From Desulfotomaculum copahuensis (GTDB lineage Bacteria; Bacillota; Desulfotomaculia; Desulfotomaculales; Desulfovirgulaceae), in assembly GCF_001655685.1 (NCBI RefSeq), contig NZ_LYVF01000158.1, positions 62,001-126,000 on the forward strand: 64,000 bases of DNA, written 5' to 3'. The notes below the pieces were generated by a model, which worked only from the letters and a program-made list of their open reading frames with translations, was not told the origin of the DNA and did not search any database. How positions within the stretch are numbered: position 1 is the first letter of the stretch; each line of letters begins with the position of its first letter. Below are positions 27,399 through 35,411 of this stretch, one piece after another. Made by a program: the position numbers and the translations under genes.

Positions 27399-28694
27399 CT
27401 AACCGGCATTTTCCACAACCATGGCCATACCCTGACCGCCGCCGATGCACATGGTCACCAGCCCGTAATGGAGGCTTTGCCTTTTCATTTCATGCATGAT
27501 GGTCACCATCAGGCGCGCCCCCGTACAGCCGATCGGGTGCCCCAGGGATATACCGCTGCCCAGGGGATTGGTTTTTTCCATGCTCAGGTCCAGTTCCCGC
27601 ATACAGGCGATAGCCTGGGAGGCAAAAGCTTCGTTCAGTTCGATCACATCCAGATTGGCGGCGGTAATTCCCGCCTTGTGCAGGGCCTTGCGCACCGCCG
27701 GAATGGGGCCGACACCCATGTAAGCCGGATCCACGCCGCCGGAAGCCCAGGACCGGATGGTCAGCCACGGCTTCAGCCCCAACTGCGCCGCCTTTTCCCG
27801 GGACATGAGCACCACCGCGGCAGCGGCGTCATTGATTCCGGAAGCATTACCCGCTGTTACCGTGCCGTCTTTGCGGAACACCGGTTTCAAACGGGCCATT
27901 TTTTCCCTGGTGGTGTCCATGGGCCGCTCGTCGGTGTCAAAAATGACCGGATCGCCTTTGCGCCGCGGGATAACCACCGGAACAATCTCCGCTTTGAAAA
28001 GGCCGTCCGCAATGGCCGCCCGGGCGCGCTGGTGACTTAAAAGGCCTATCTCGTCCTGTTCCTCGCGGGAAATGCCGTATCTGGCAGCCACATTTTCGGC
28101 CGTATTACCCATGTGGTAACCGTAAAATATTTCCCAAAGGCCGTCGTGGACCATTAGGTCCAAACATTCGCCTTTGGCCGTAACGTCCATCCGGTAGCCC
28201 CAGCGGGCGCGGGGCAGGGCGTAGGGAGCCTGGCTCATATTTTCCATCCCGCCGGCCACCACCACCTCCGCGTCACCCAGCATGACGGCCTGGGCGCCCA
28301 GGGCAATAGCCTTCAGTCCGGAGGCGCAGACCTTGTTTACAGTAAAAGCGTTCGATTCCTTGGGCACACCGGCATGCACGGCCGCCTGCCGGGCTGTGTT
28401 CTGGCCGCAGCCAGCCTGCAGCACGTGACCCATAATCACCTCGTCCACCTGGACCGGCTGCAGCGCGTCGTCCCAGTCCGCGGCCTCCTTTTCCAGTTCG
28501 GCCGGAGGTAATCCCTTTAAAGCGTCGGGAGCGAAATTCAACAATTCTTCGCCCGATTTGGGCCTTAAGCCGGACCTTTTAAGCGCCTCCTTGATTACCA
28601 GGCTGCCCAGTCCGACCACCGGTACATCCTTCAGCGAACCGCCAAAAACACCGATGGCCGTCCGGACGCCGCCGACAACAACCACTTCTCTCAT
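27399..28694 (-). CDS. acetyl-CoA acetyltransferase (thiolase) with N-terminal insertion
   Basis: 431 residues from ATG 28694 (GGGGAGG site). The catalytic set is complete: Cys123 in KVCASGLKA, His in GHPIGCTG and Cys in CIGGGQG. It cleaves acetoacetyl-CoA to two acetyl-CoA. Ordinary thiolases have about 392 residues; here roughly 35 extra residues (about 45-80, containing LLNFAPDALKGLPPAELE) are inserted between the first helix and VDEVIMGHVLQAG. The insertion keeps the frame and looks coding. Fifth gene of the operon. Confidence 0.92.
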   Translation of the reverse strand: MREVVVVGGVRTAIGVFGGSLKDVPVVGLGSLVIKEALKRSGLRPKSGEELLNFAPDALKGLPPAELEKEAADWDDALQPVQVDEVIMGHVLQAGCGQNTARQAAVHAGVPKESNAFTVNKVCASGLKAIALGAQAVMLGDAEVVVAGGMENMSQAPYALPRARWGYRMDVTAKGECLDLMVHDGLWEIFYGYHMGNTAENVAARYGISREEQDEIGLLSHQRARAAIADGLFKAEIVPVVIPRRKGDPVIFDTDERPMDTTREKMARLKPVFRKDGTVTAGNASGINDAAAAVVLMSREKAAQLGLKPWLTIRSWASGGVDPAYMGVGPIPAVRKALHKAGITAANLDVIELNEAFASQAIACMRELDLSMEKTNPLGSGISLGHPIGCTGARLMVTIMHEMKRQSLHYGLVTMCIGGGQGMAMVVENAG

Positions 28695-28781
28695 CAATGA
28701 CGCCTCCCCATTGATTACGGGCCGGTAGGCACCGCCCCGCAGCTTGCGGACTGCAGCCGTGCACTCCGTGAACACGAAATT

Positions 28782-29933
28782 TTACAGGCTTTCCTGCAAT
28801 ACTTCGCTGATGTCCTTGACGGCCATTTGCTCGTCCTTGTTCAGGTTTTTCAAGCTGTCCTCCAGCATGACAATGCAGTAAGGGCAGGCCGTAACCAAAA
28901 GGCTGGCCTCCTTGTCCGCCGCTTCCAGCACCTTGACGTCGGAAAAACGCTGGCCGGCTTTTGTTTCCATCCAGATCCGGGCGCCGCCACCGCCGCAGCA
29001 CATGCTGGCGTCGTGGTTTTGATCAAATTCGGCCACTTCCAGACCGGGCACGGCGCCCAGCAAATCCCGGGGCGCGTCGTAGACATGGTTGTGCCGCCCG
29101 AGATAGCACGGCTCGTGGTAGATGGCTTTGCCGGCCACCGGTTTGGCGGGCTTGAGCTTTCCTTCGGCCAGCAGCCGGTCGAGCAGTTCGGTATAGTGCA
29201 ATACTTCAAACTCCGCGCCGAATTCGGGGTATTCGTTTTTAAAAGTATGGTAGCAGTGGGGCGATGTGGTGATGATTTTTTTGACCCCTTTATTATTGAA
29301 AAGGTCGATATTGTACCGGGCCAGGTTGCCGAATTCCTCTTCGGCGCCGATCTTGCGCGTGGCCTCGCCGCAGCACTGCTCCTCCGCGCCAATCACGCCG
29401 AAATCAACCCCGGCCGCCTGCAGCAACTGCACAATGGCCCGGGCGATCTTCTGGCTGCGCCCGTCGTAGGCGCTGGTGCAGCAGACGAAAAGCAGATATT
29501 CGGTATCCGGGGTGAAGGCCGGTACATTCAAGTCCTTCATCCAGGCAGTGCGCTCGCTACGCTCCTGCGACCAGGGGTTGCCGTTGCTGTTGATGCTGCC
29601 GACTACCGCCTTCAGGTTTTTCGGAATGCCGCCGGTTTCACAAATCACACTGCGCATCGAACGCACAATTTCCGGTATTTTCACTCCCCGCGGGCAGTTG
29701 ACCGCACACAGGTTGCAGGTGGTGCAGGCATACAAAAAGTCGTCCGATTCATAGCCCTCGTAGCCCAGCCGGCCCATATGGATCATGGACCGGATGTTGA
29801 AAGGGCTCTTTTCCTCCATCCGCCCCCAGGGACAGAGCGCCGAACAGAGGCCGCACTGCATGCAGGAGAGAATGGGCTCCCCGCCGCATAATACGATGGC
29901 GTCCCGCACTTCATCAAATATGGTCTGTGACAC
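28782..29933 (-). CDS. Fe-S oxidoreductase (HdrD-like) of the EtfAB branch
   Basis: 383 residues. Two [4Fe-4S] motifs at the N-terminus (Cys24, 27, 30, 34 and Cys70, 73, 76, 80), followed by two cysteine-rich CCG domains (QCCGEATRK and MCCGGGGARIW). No membrane helices. Such proteins next to etfAB in fatty-acid-oxidising syntrophs and sulfate reducers are thought to take electrons from EtfAB toward quinone or other membrane carriers. Here the protein is soluble, so a separate membrane partner would be needed. GTG 29933 stands behind GGAGGAAG. Confidence 0.88.
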   Translation of the reverse strand: MSQTIFDEVRDAIVLCGGEPILSCMQCGLCSALCPWGRMEEKSPFNIRSMIHMGRLGYEGYESDDFLYACTTCNLCAVNCPRGVKIPEIVRSMRSVICETGGIPKNLKAVVGSINSNGNPWSQERSERTAWMKDLNVPAFTPDTEYLLFVCCTSAYDGRSQKIARAIVQLLQAAGVDFGVIGAEEQCCGEATRKIGAEEEFGNLARYNIDLFNNKGVKKIITTSPHCYHTFKNEYPEFGAEFEVLHYTELLDRLLAEGKLKPAKPVAGKAIYHEPCYLGRHNHVYDAPRDLLGAVPGLEVAEFDQNHDASMCCGGGGARIWMETKAGQRFSDVKVLEAADKEASLLVTACPYCIVMLEDSLKNLNKDEQMAVKDISEVLQESL

Positions 29934-30037
29934 GCCGCTTCCTCCTTATTCCCGCCCGGTGCCCGGGCACCGGGTTTTCCAGACTTTTCCACCTTAAAAG
30001 GGCTGCTTTCCCGGGCCGAAACGCCCGGGAAAGCCGG

Positions 30038-31024
30038 TCAGCATTGTTCTTTATCCAGCATTTTTTTGAATTCTGCCGTCAGCAGGGGCACCACTTCAAA
30101 CAGGTCGCCGACGACACCATAGTCGGCCACTTTGAAGATATTGGCCTCGGGGTCTTTATTGATGGCCACGATGCACTTGGAGGAGCTCATGCCGGCCAGG
30201 TGCTGGATGGCGCCGGAGATACCGCAGGCAATGTAGAGCACCGGGGAAACGGTTTTGCCCGTCTGGCCCACCTGCATGCTCTGGGGCACCCAGCCGGCGT
30301 CCACGGCGGCCCGGGAAGCACCCACGGCGGCGCCGAGCACATCGGCCAGTTCATCCAGGAGCTTGTAGTTTTCCGGCCCTTTCATCCCCCGGCCGCCGGA
30401 AACGATGATGTCCGCTTCGGTCAATTCGGGGCGGGTGCTGATCTGACAGACGATGTCCTTAATCACCTGGCGGATGTCACCCGGTTGGGCGTCCGCCTTG
30501 ATTACTTCCGCGCTGCGGCCGGCCTGCGGCGCGGTAACGCCCAGCACATTGGGCCGCACGGTAGCCATGGCCGGCCGGGCTTCCGGTACGGCCGCCTTGA
30601 CAAACGCCTTGCCGGCATAGATGGGCCGGGTGAAAACCAGCCGGCCGTCCGCCAGTTCCAGCCCGGTGCAGTCGGTACACAGGCCGGTGCCCAGGCGCTG
30701 GGCCACCTGTGCCGCCAGGTCGCGCCCCTGGACGGTGCAGCCCAGCAGGATCGCCGCCGGCTGCTGCTCTTTGGCCAGGGCGGCCAGCACATTGGTGTAG
30801 CCGTCGGTGGTGTAGTTTTCCAGGGCGTCGTTTTCGGCCAGGTATACTTTATCGGCGCCGTATTCGCCCAGGGTGGCGGCCAGGGCGGCCACATCCTTGC
30901 CGATCAGCACGGCGGCCAGTTCTTCATTCAGTTGACCGGCCAGTTTACGGCCTTCGCTCAGCAGTTCGAGGGTTACTTTTTTCAGTTGCCCGTTTTTATG
31001 TTCGGCGTAAATCCAGATTGCCAT
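30038..31024 (-). CDS. etfA: electron transfer flavoprotein, alpha subunit
   Basis: 328 residues from ATG 31024 (GGAGAGG site); an extension to 31186 overlaps etfB and is rejected. The C-terminal FAD domain shows [25 protein letters not shown] and [11 protein letters not shown]. It accepts electrons from the acyl-CoA dehydrogenase of the same operon. Starts 16 bases after etfB. Confidence 0.95.
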   Translation of the reverse strand: MAIWIYAEHKNGQLKKVTLELLSEGRKLAGQLNEELAAVLIGKDVAALAATLGEYGADKVYLAENDALENYTTDGYTNVLAALAKEQQPAAILLGCTVQGRDLAAQVAQRLGTGLCTDCTGLELADGRLVFTRPIYAGKAFVKAAVPEARPAMATVRPNVLGVTAPQAGRSAEVIKADAQPGDIRQVIKDIVCQISTRPELTEADIIVSGGRGMKGPENYKLLDELADVLGAAVGASRAAVDAGWVPQSMQVGQTGKTVSPVLYIACGISGAIQHLAGMSSSKCIVAINKDPEANIFKVADYGVVGDLFEVVPLLTAEFKKMLDKEQC

Positions 31025-31040
31025 CTTTGCCTCTCCCTCC

Positions 31041-31811
31041 TCAGATGATCCTGGCTTCTTCGCGCAGGGCGCGGACCAGGGCGGCCGTTGCTTCCGCCGG
31101 TTCGCCGGGAATGATCTTGCCGGCCGCCCGCGGGGCGGGCAGGAAATATTCGAGTGCGCACACCCTGGCCGCCACCGCGGCGGCATCCAGTCCCAGACCG
31201 GCCGGATCTTTTTTCTCCATCGGCTTTTTCTTGGCCTTCATGATCCCTTTCATGGAGGGATAGCGCGGCTCGTTGAGCCCCTTCTGGGCGGTGATCACGG
31301 CCGGCAGGGGCACTTCCACCACTTCGCTGCCGCCCTCAATCTCCCGGGTGGCCAGCGCTTTACCATCCGCCACTTCCAGTTTGGTGACCACGTTCACCAC
31401 CGGCAGGCCGAGAATTTCCGCCACCCGGCCGGCTACCTGGGCCGAGCCGTCGTCCACCGCCCGGAAACCGCCGATGATCAGGTCGTATTCCAAACCGGCG
31501 ATGGCTTTGGCCAGAATGGTGGCGGTGCTGTACTCATCCATCGCCGCCAGTTCCGCCGTAACCAGCACGGCCTTGTCCGCGCCCATGGCCAGCGCCTGGC
31601 GCAGGGCGTCCTGCGCCTTGGCGCCGCCCACGCTGACCACGGTCACTTCACCGCCGTTTTTTTCCTGCAGGCGCAGGGCTTCTTCCACGGCAAATTCATC
31701 ATACGGGTTCATAATCAGGCTGACGCCCTGATCGTTGATTTTACCGTCGGGATTAATCGTTATTTTAGCTTCGGTATCGAAGGTTTGTTTGAGGCAGACG
31801 ACGATTTTCAT
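31041..31811 (-). CDS. etfB: electron transfer flavoprotein, beta subunit
   Basis: 256 residues. Characteristic stretches: MKIVVCLKQTFDTEAK at the start, MNPYDEFAVEEALRL, and the ETF-beta signature around AVITAQKGLNEPRYPSMKGI. Partner of EtfA, between bcd and etfA. Good AGGAGGAAG site before ATG 31811. Confidence 0.95.
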   Translation of the reverse strand: MKIVVCLKQTFDTEAKITINPDGKINDQGVSLIMNPYDEFAVEEALRLQEKNGGEVTVVSVGGAKAQDALRQALAMGADKAVLVTAELAAMDEYSTATILAKAIAGLEYDLIIGGFRAVDDGSAQVAGRVAEILGLPVVNVVTKLEVADGKALATREIEGGSEVVEVPLPAVITAQKGLNEPRYPSMKGIMKAKKKPMEKKDPAGLGLDAAAVAARVCALEYFLPAPRAAGKIIPGEPAEATAALVRALREEARII

Positions 31812-31836
31812 GTTCTTCCTCCTTTAAGCCAATGTC

Positions 31837-32976
31837 TTATTTCAACAAATTGGCCGCAATGACGATGCGCTGCACTTCGCTGGTGCCTTCGTAGATTTCG
31901 GTGATCTTGGCGTCGCGCATCATGCGCTCCACCGGATACTCACGGGTATAGCCGTAGCCGCCGAAAATCTGCACCGCCTTAGTGGTCACCCACATGGCGC
32001 ATTCCGAAGCGTAAAGCTTGGCCATGGCCGATTCCTTGCCGTAGGGCTGGCCCTCGTCTTTCAGGTAGGCCGCCCGGTAAACCAAAAGCCGCGCCGCATC
32101 AATGCGGGTGGCCATGTCCGCGAGCATCCACTGCAGGCCCTGATTGGCCGAAATCGGTTTGCCGAACTGCTCCCTGATTTTGCTGTAGGCCAGCGCCTGA
32201 TCAAAAGCCCCCTGGGCGATGCCCAGAGCCTGGGCGGCAATGCCGATGCGGCCGCCGTCCAAAGTGGCCAGGGCGACCTTGAAGCCCTTGCCGTCCCCGC
32301 CGAGCATATTTTCTTTGGGCACACGGCAGTTTTCAAAGACCAGTTCGTAGGTATAGGAAGCGCGGATGCCCATCTTGTGTTCTTTTTTGCCGAAGGTGAA
32401 GCCCGGGGTGTCCTTTTCCACGATGAAAGCGGCGGTGCCCCGGTGTCCCTTGCTCTTGTCCGTACTGGCGATGACTACGTATATGTCGGCGCGGCCGCCG
32501 TTGGTGATGAAGATCTTGGTACCGTTGAGCACATATTCATCCCCGTCGGCCACGGCGGTCAACTTCACCGAACCGGCGTCGGAACCGGCCGACGGCTCGG
32601 TCAGACCGAGCGCGCCGATTTTCTCCCCTTCGGCCAGGGGCACCAGGAATTTTTGCTTCTGCTCCTCGGTGCCGAAATGGTAAATGGGCCATGAACCGAG
32701 CGAAGTATGGGCGGAAACGAGCACGCCGGTGGAAGCGCAGACCCGGCTCAACTCCTCCACGGCAATGGCGTAGCTCAGGTTGTCCATGCCGGCCCCGCCG
32801 TACTCTTCCGGAAAGGGGATGCCGGTCAGACCCATTTCGGCCATCTGATCCCACAGGCTCCAGTCGTACTCCTCGTTTTCATCCATTTCGGCCGCCTTGG
32901 GCGCCACTTCGCTTTCTGCAAAATCGCGCACCGTTTTCTTGAGGAGTTCCTGTTCCTCGGACAGTTTAAAAATCAA
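31837..32976 (-). CDS. bcd: short-chain (butyryl-type) acyl-CoA dehydrogenase
   Basis: 379 residues from TTG 32976, with GGAGGAGAA eight bases upstream. Typical acyl-CoA dehydrogenase with [10 protein letters not shown]-like FAD block ([13 protein letters not shown]), and the catalytic Glu in [10 protein letters not shown] at the C-terminus. It oxidises butyryl-CoA to crotonyl-CoA and passes electrons to EtfAB. First gene of the operon; its leader carries a sigma-A promoter with a palindromic operator and a sigma-54-like site. Confidence 0.92.
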   Translation of the reverse strand: MIFKLSEEQELLKKTVRDFAESEVAPKAAEMDENEEYDWSLWDQMAEMGLTGIPFPEEYGGAGMDNLSYAIAVEELSRVCASTGVLVSAHTSLGSWPIYHFGTEEQKQKFLVPLAEGEKIGALGLTEPSAGSDAGSVKLTAVADGDEYVLNGTKIFITNGGRADIYVVIASTDKSKGHRGTAAFIVEKDTPGFTFGKKEHKMGIRASYTYELVFENCRVPKENMLGGDGKGFKVALATLDGGRIGIAAQALGIAQGAFDQALAYSKIREQFGKPISANQGLQWMLADMATRIDAARLLVYRAAYLKDEGQPYGKESAMAKLYASECAMWVTTKAVQIFGGYGYTREYPVERMMRDAKITEIYEGTSEVQRIVIAANLLK

Positions 32977-33068
32977 AACATTCTCCTCCTTGTTTTTGAT
33001 AAAGTACCGGCGCAACCCGGCCGCAAGGGAACAGGCGCCCGGTCCTGTTCTATCCGGTACAAGGTTAC

Positions 33069-33086
33069 ATGCAAAAATCGTACCTG
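33069..33086 (-). promoter_or_regulatory. sigma-54-like promoter before bcd
   Basis: On the minus strand AGGTACGATTTTTGCA has the invariant GG and GC dinucleotides 10 bases apart and a TTGCA -12 box; it differs from TGGCACGNNNNTTGCA at two positions. It lies about 95 bases before the bcd start. Confidence 0.5.
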
Positions 33087-33260
33087 ATTTTTTAGAAAAC
33101 TCAGACTGACAATGCCGCCAGCAATGGCGCGATTTTCAAACTGCCCGGGGCAGGCTGGGGAATAGTTCCGGGTGCCATGAAAATAGACAGGTTTCGTGCG
33201 CCACCCCCCATCAATAATTACTTTACCGTTCTTGCGGGAAAAATACAAGCCCTTCCCGTC

Positions 33261-33287
33261 TGTCTACAAAAAGAAACACTGTAGACA
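33261..33287. repeat. 8-bp dyad in the bcd leader
   Basis: TGTCTACA and its complement TGTAGACA separated by 11 bases; a possible regulator site or RNA hairpin downstream of the sigma-A promoter. Confidence 0.5.
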
Positions 33288-33305
33288 TAATACGGGCTTT
33301 CTGAT

Positions 33306-33349
33306 TGAACGTTCACTCATATAATAAAAGATTTCACGCATCCGGTCAA
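33306..33349 (-). promoter_or_regulatory. sigma-A promoter of the bcd operon with palindromic operator
   Basis: On the minus strand TTGACC (33349-33344), 17 bases, TATTAT (33326-33321). The 10-base palindrome TGAACGTTCA (33306-33315) falls at the expected transcription start. This is a typical place for a TetR/FadR-type repressor operator. Confidence 0.75.
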
Positions 33350-33380
33350 TACCCGCCCTCTCAAATGCGGTACGCAAAAA

Positions 33381-33406
33381 CCGGGCGGGACCAGCATCCC
33401 GCCCGG
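33381..33406 (-). terminator. terminator of the medium-chain acyl-CoA synthetase gene
   Basis: Perfect 10-bp stem CCGGGCGGGA with 6-base loop, followed on the minus strand by TTTTTGCG; 20 bases after the stop. Confidence 0.88.
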
Positions 33407-33425
33407 AAAAATAGCAAGCGCAATA

Positions 33426-35057
33426 TTATCTCTTGCCCGCCCATTCCTTTTCACGCAACTCGATGCGGCGGATCTTGCCGCTGACCGTTTTGGGCAGGGA
33501 ATCCACAAATTCAATCTTGCGCGGATACTTGTACGGGGCGGTCACTTTTTTGACATAATCTTGTAACTCCTTGACCAGCTCATCGGAGGGCTGGTAGCCG
33601 GGAGCCAGGATGACAAAGGCTTTGACCACCTCGCCGCGCAGTTCGTCCGGACTGGATACCACCGCCGACTCGGCCACCGCGTCGTGCTCCAAGAGGGCGC
33701 TTTCCACCTCGAACGGACCGATGCGGTAACCGGCCGCCAGAATCACATCGTCCGAACGGCCGACAAACCAGAAATAGCCGTCTTCATCCTTGTAGGCACG
33801 GTCGCCGGTGATATACCAGTCGCCCCGGTACACGCCGGCCGTTTTTTCGGGATTTTTCCAGTACTCCTTGAATAAACCCACCGGCCGCTCCGGCTTCACC
33901 CGCACGGCAATGTCCCCTTCCTGTCCGGGCGGCAGGATCTTTCCTTCATCGTCAACCACCTGCAGGTCGAATCCCGGAGAAGGCTTGCCCATCGAACCGA
34001 AGCGCGGTTCAAGGCAGGGGAAGGTGCCGCAGATCAGCACCGACTCGGTCTGCCCGTAACCGTCCCGGATGATGATCCCGGTGGCCTCCTTCCAGGTTTC
34101 AATCACCTCGGGGTTTAAAGGCTCGCCGGCGCCCACGCAGTGGCGCAGGGTGGGAAACTTGTATTGCTTCAAATCCTCGAGCACGAGCATGCGGTAGTTG
34201 GTCGGCGCGCCGCAAAGGGTGGTAATTGGGTATTGCTGCAACAATTCCAGTGTTTTCTTGGTGTTGAAGCGGGGCGAGTGATGCACGAACAGGGCCGCCC
34301 CCATGTTCCAGGGACCGAACAGGCTGCTCCAGGCGGCTTTGGCCCAGCCGGTGTCGCTCAGGTTCCAGTGCAGGTCTTCCGGACGCAGGTCCAGCCAGTA
34401 TTTGCCGGTGATCAGGTGCCCGAGCGGGAATGAAACGTGGGTGTGCACGGTCATCTTGGGATAACCGGTGGTGCCGGAAGTGAAATAGAGGATGGCGTTT
34501 TCATCGCTTCTGGTCGGCACGGTTTCAAACTCCTCGGAGGCGCCGGCCGTGGCCGCGCGCAGGTCCAGCCAGCCCTCCCGGGACTCGCCGACCATGATGC
34601 GTGATTTGACGGTGGGGCATTCCCCGATTACTTCGTCCACCTTGGGCGCATTCTCATTGTCGGTAATCACGCAAACTGCTTCCGCAGCGTCAAAACGGAA
34701 CTTGAGATCCTTGGGCGTCAACTGGGTGGTGCCGGGACTGATCACCGCCCCCATCAGGATGGCGGCCAGGTTGATTTCCCACCATTCAATCAGACGGGGC
34801 AGGAGCAGAACAATCACATCGCCTTTTTTCACACCCTGCGCTTTTAATACATTGGCCGTCCGCCGGGCCGCCCGCGAAAAACCGGCGAAGGTTTTGCGCA
34901 CCTCATTGCCGTCGTCGTCCACCCAGAGCATGGCCAGCTTGTCCGGATCCGCGGCCCACTTGTCCACTACATCACGGGTAAAGTTGAAATACTCGGGTAC
35001 TTCCCATTTAAATGCGGCGTATTCCTGATCGTAGTCCATCATGTTATGTGTTTCCAT
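33426..35057 (-). CDS. medium-chain-type acyl-CoA synthetase (MACS family, AMP-forming)
   Basis: 543 residues from ATG 35057 with AAGGAGGGT upstream. ANL enzyme of the MACS/butyryl-CoA synthetase branch: P-loop TSGTTGYPK, adenylate region GYGQTES, and the C-terminal lysine in KTVSGKIRR. It would activate butyrate, isobutyrate or related acids for the adjoining oxidation pathway. Transcribed alone between two hairpins, from a consensus sigma-54 promoter with an upstream dyad; control by the activator at 39.5-41.0 kb is inferred. Confidence 0.88.
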   Translation of the reverse strand: METHNMMDYDQEYAAFKWEVPEYFNFTRDVVDKWAADPDKLAMLWVDDDGNEVRKTFAGFSRAARRTANVLKAQGVKKGDVIVLLLPRLIEWWEINLAAILMGAVISPGTTQLTPKDLKFRFDAAEAVCVITDNENAPKVDEVIGECPTVKSRIMVGESREGWLDLRAATAGASEEFETVPTRSDENAILYFTSGTTGYPKMTVHTHVSFPLGHLITGKYWLDLRPEDLHWNLSDTGWAKAAWSSLFGPWNMGAALFVHHSPRFNTKKTLELLQQYPITTLCGAPTNYRMLVLEDLKQYKFPTLRHCVGAGEPLNPEVIETWKEATGIIIRDGYGQTESVLICGTFPCLEPRFGSMGKPSPGFDLQVVDDEGKILPPGQEGDIAVRVKPERPVGLFKEYWKNPEKTAGVYRGDWYITGDRAYKDEDGYFWFVGRSDDVILAAGYRIGPFEVESALLEHDAVAESAVVSSPDELRGEVVKAFVILAPGYQPSDELVKELQDYVKKVTAPYKYPRKIEFVDSLPKTVSGKIRRIELREKEWAGKR

Positions 35058-35154
35058 ATTATATACCCTCCTTAGTTGCAGCAGGATCACAAAACCACAT
35101 CAAAGAAATATCCGGTTGATGCACCCCCTCCCGCCGGTTGCCATTGATAAGACA

Positions 35155-35171
35155 AGCAAGAACAGTGCCAA
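35155..35171 (-). promoter_or_regulatory. consensus sigma-54 (-24/-12) promoter
   Basis: On the minus strand TGGCAC-TGTTC-TTGCTT, an exact match to TGGCAC-N5-TTGCW. It lies about 98 bases before the synthetase ATG and 67 bases downstream of a dyad UAS. Confidence 0.9.
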
Positions 35172-35185
35172 ATTTCAGATTTTTC

Positions 35186-35217
35186 TTTTAAGCGGCTTAA
35201 ATTCGCCGCTTAAAAGA
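35186..35217. repeat. 12-bp perfect inverted repeat between UAS and promoter
   Basis: CTTTTAAGCGGC with its exact complement and an 8-base loop. It may end read-through from the upstream acetyl-CoA synthetase gene or bring the UAS closer; there is no clear T-run on the minus strand. Confidence 0.6.
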
Positions 35218-35237
35218 TTTACATGTCCATCCTCACC

Positions 35238-35257
35238 TGTAAACCATTGTTTTCACA
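35238..35257 (-). promoter_or_regulatory. dyad upstream activating sequence 1
   Basis: TGTAAACCATTGTTTTCACA, an imperfect dyad. A nearly identical dyad occurs at 39442-39461, next to the sigma-54 activator gene, so it is a candidate binding site of that activator. Confidence 0.7.
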
Positions 35258-35411
35258 AAATGCCCACCCTTTTTTGTACCACCGTTCCGGGGGCACCATT
35301 GTCAATGTAGAGGATAATAGACATGTTTGTCACAGTAACAACCGGCCGGAGAAAAAGCAAGTCCCCTCCCCGGCCGATTGTCCGTACTCCGGATTATTCT
35401 TCCGGGAATCC

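Larger units (their letters stand above)
32977..33425 (-). other. 450-base control region of the bcd operon
   Basis: No gene. Read on the minus strand it contains, in order, the terminator of the neighbouring synthetase gene (33381-33406), a sigma-A promoter with palindromic operator, an 8-bp dyad TGTCTACA/TGTAGACA (33261-33287), and a sigma-54-like element (33069-33086). The resulting leader is about 340 bases long. Confidence 0.7.
35058..35411 (-). other. control region of the medium-chain synthetase gene
   Basis: No gene. On the minus strand it contains, from upstream to downstream, a TGTCTATTAT element (~35314-35324), the dyad UAS (35238-35257), a 12-bp hairpin (35186-35217) and a consensus sigma-54 promoter (35155-35171). 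Confidence 0.8.
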
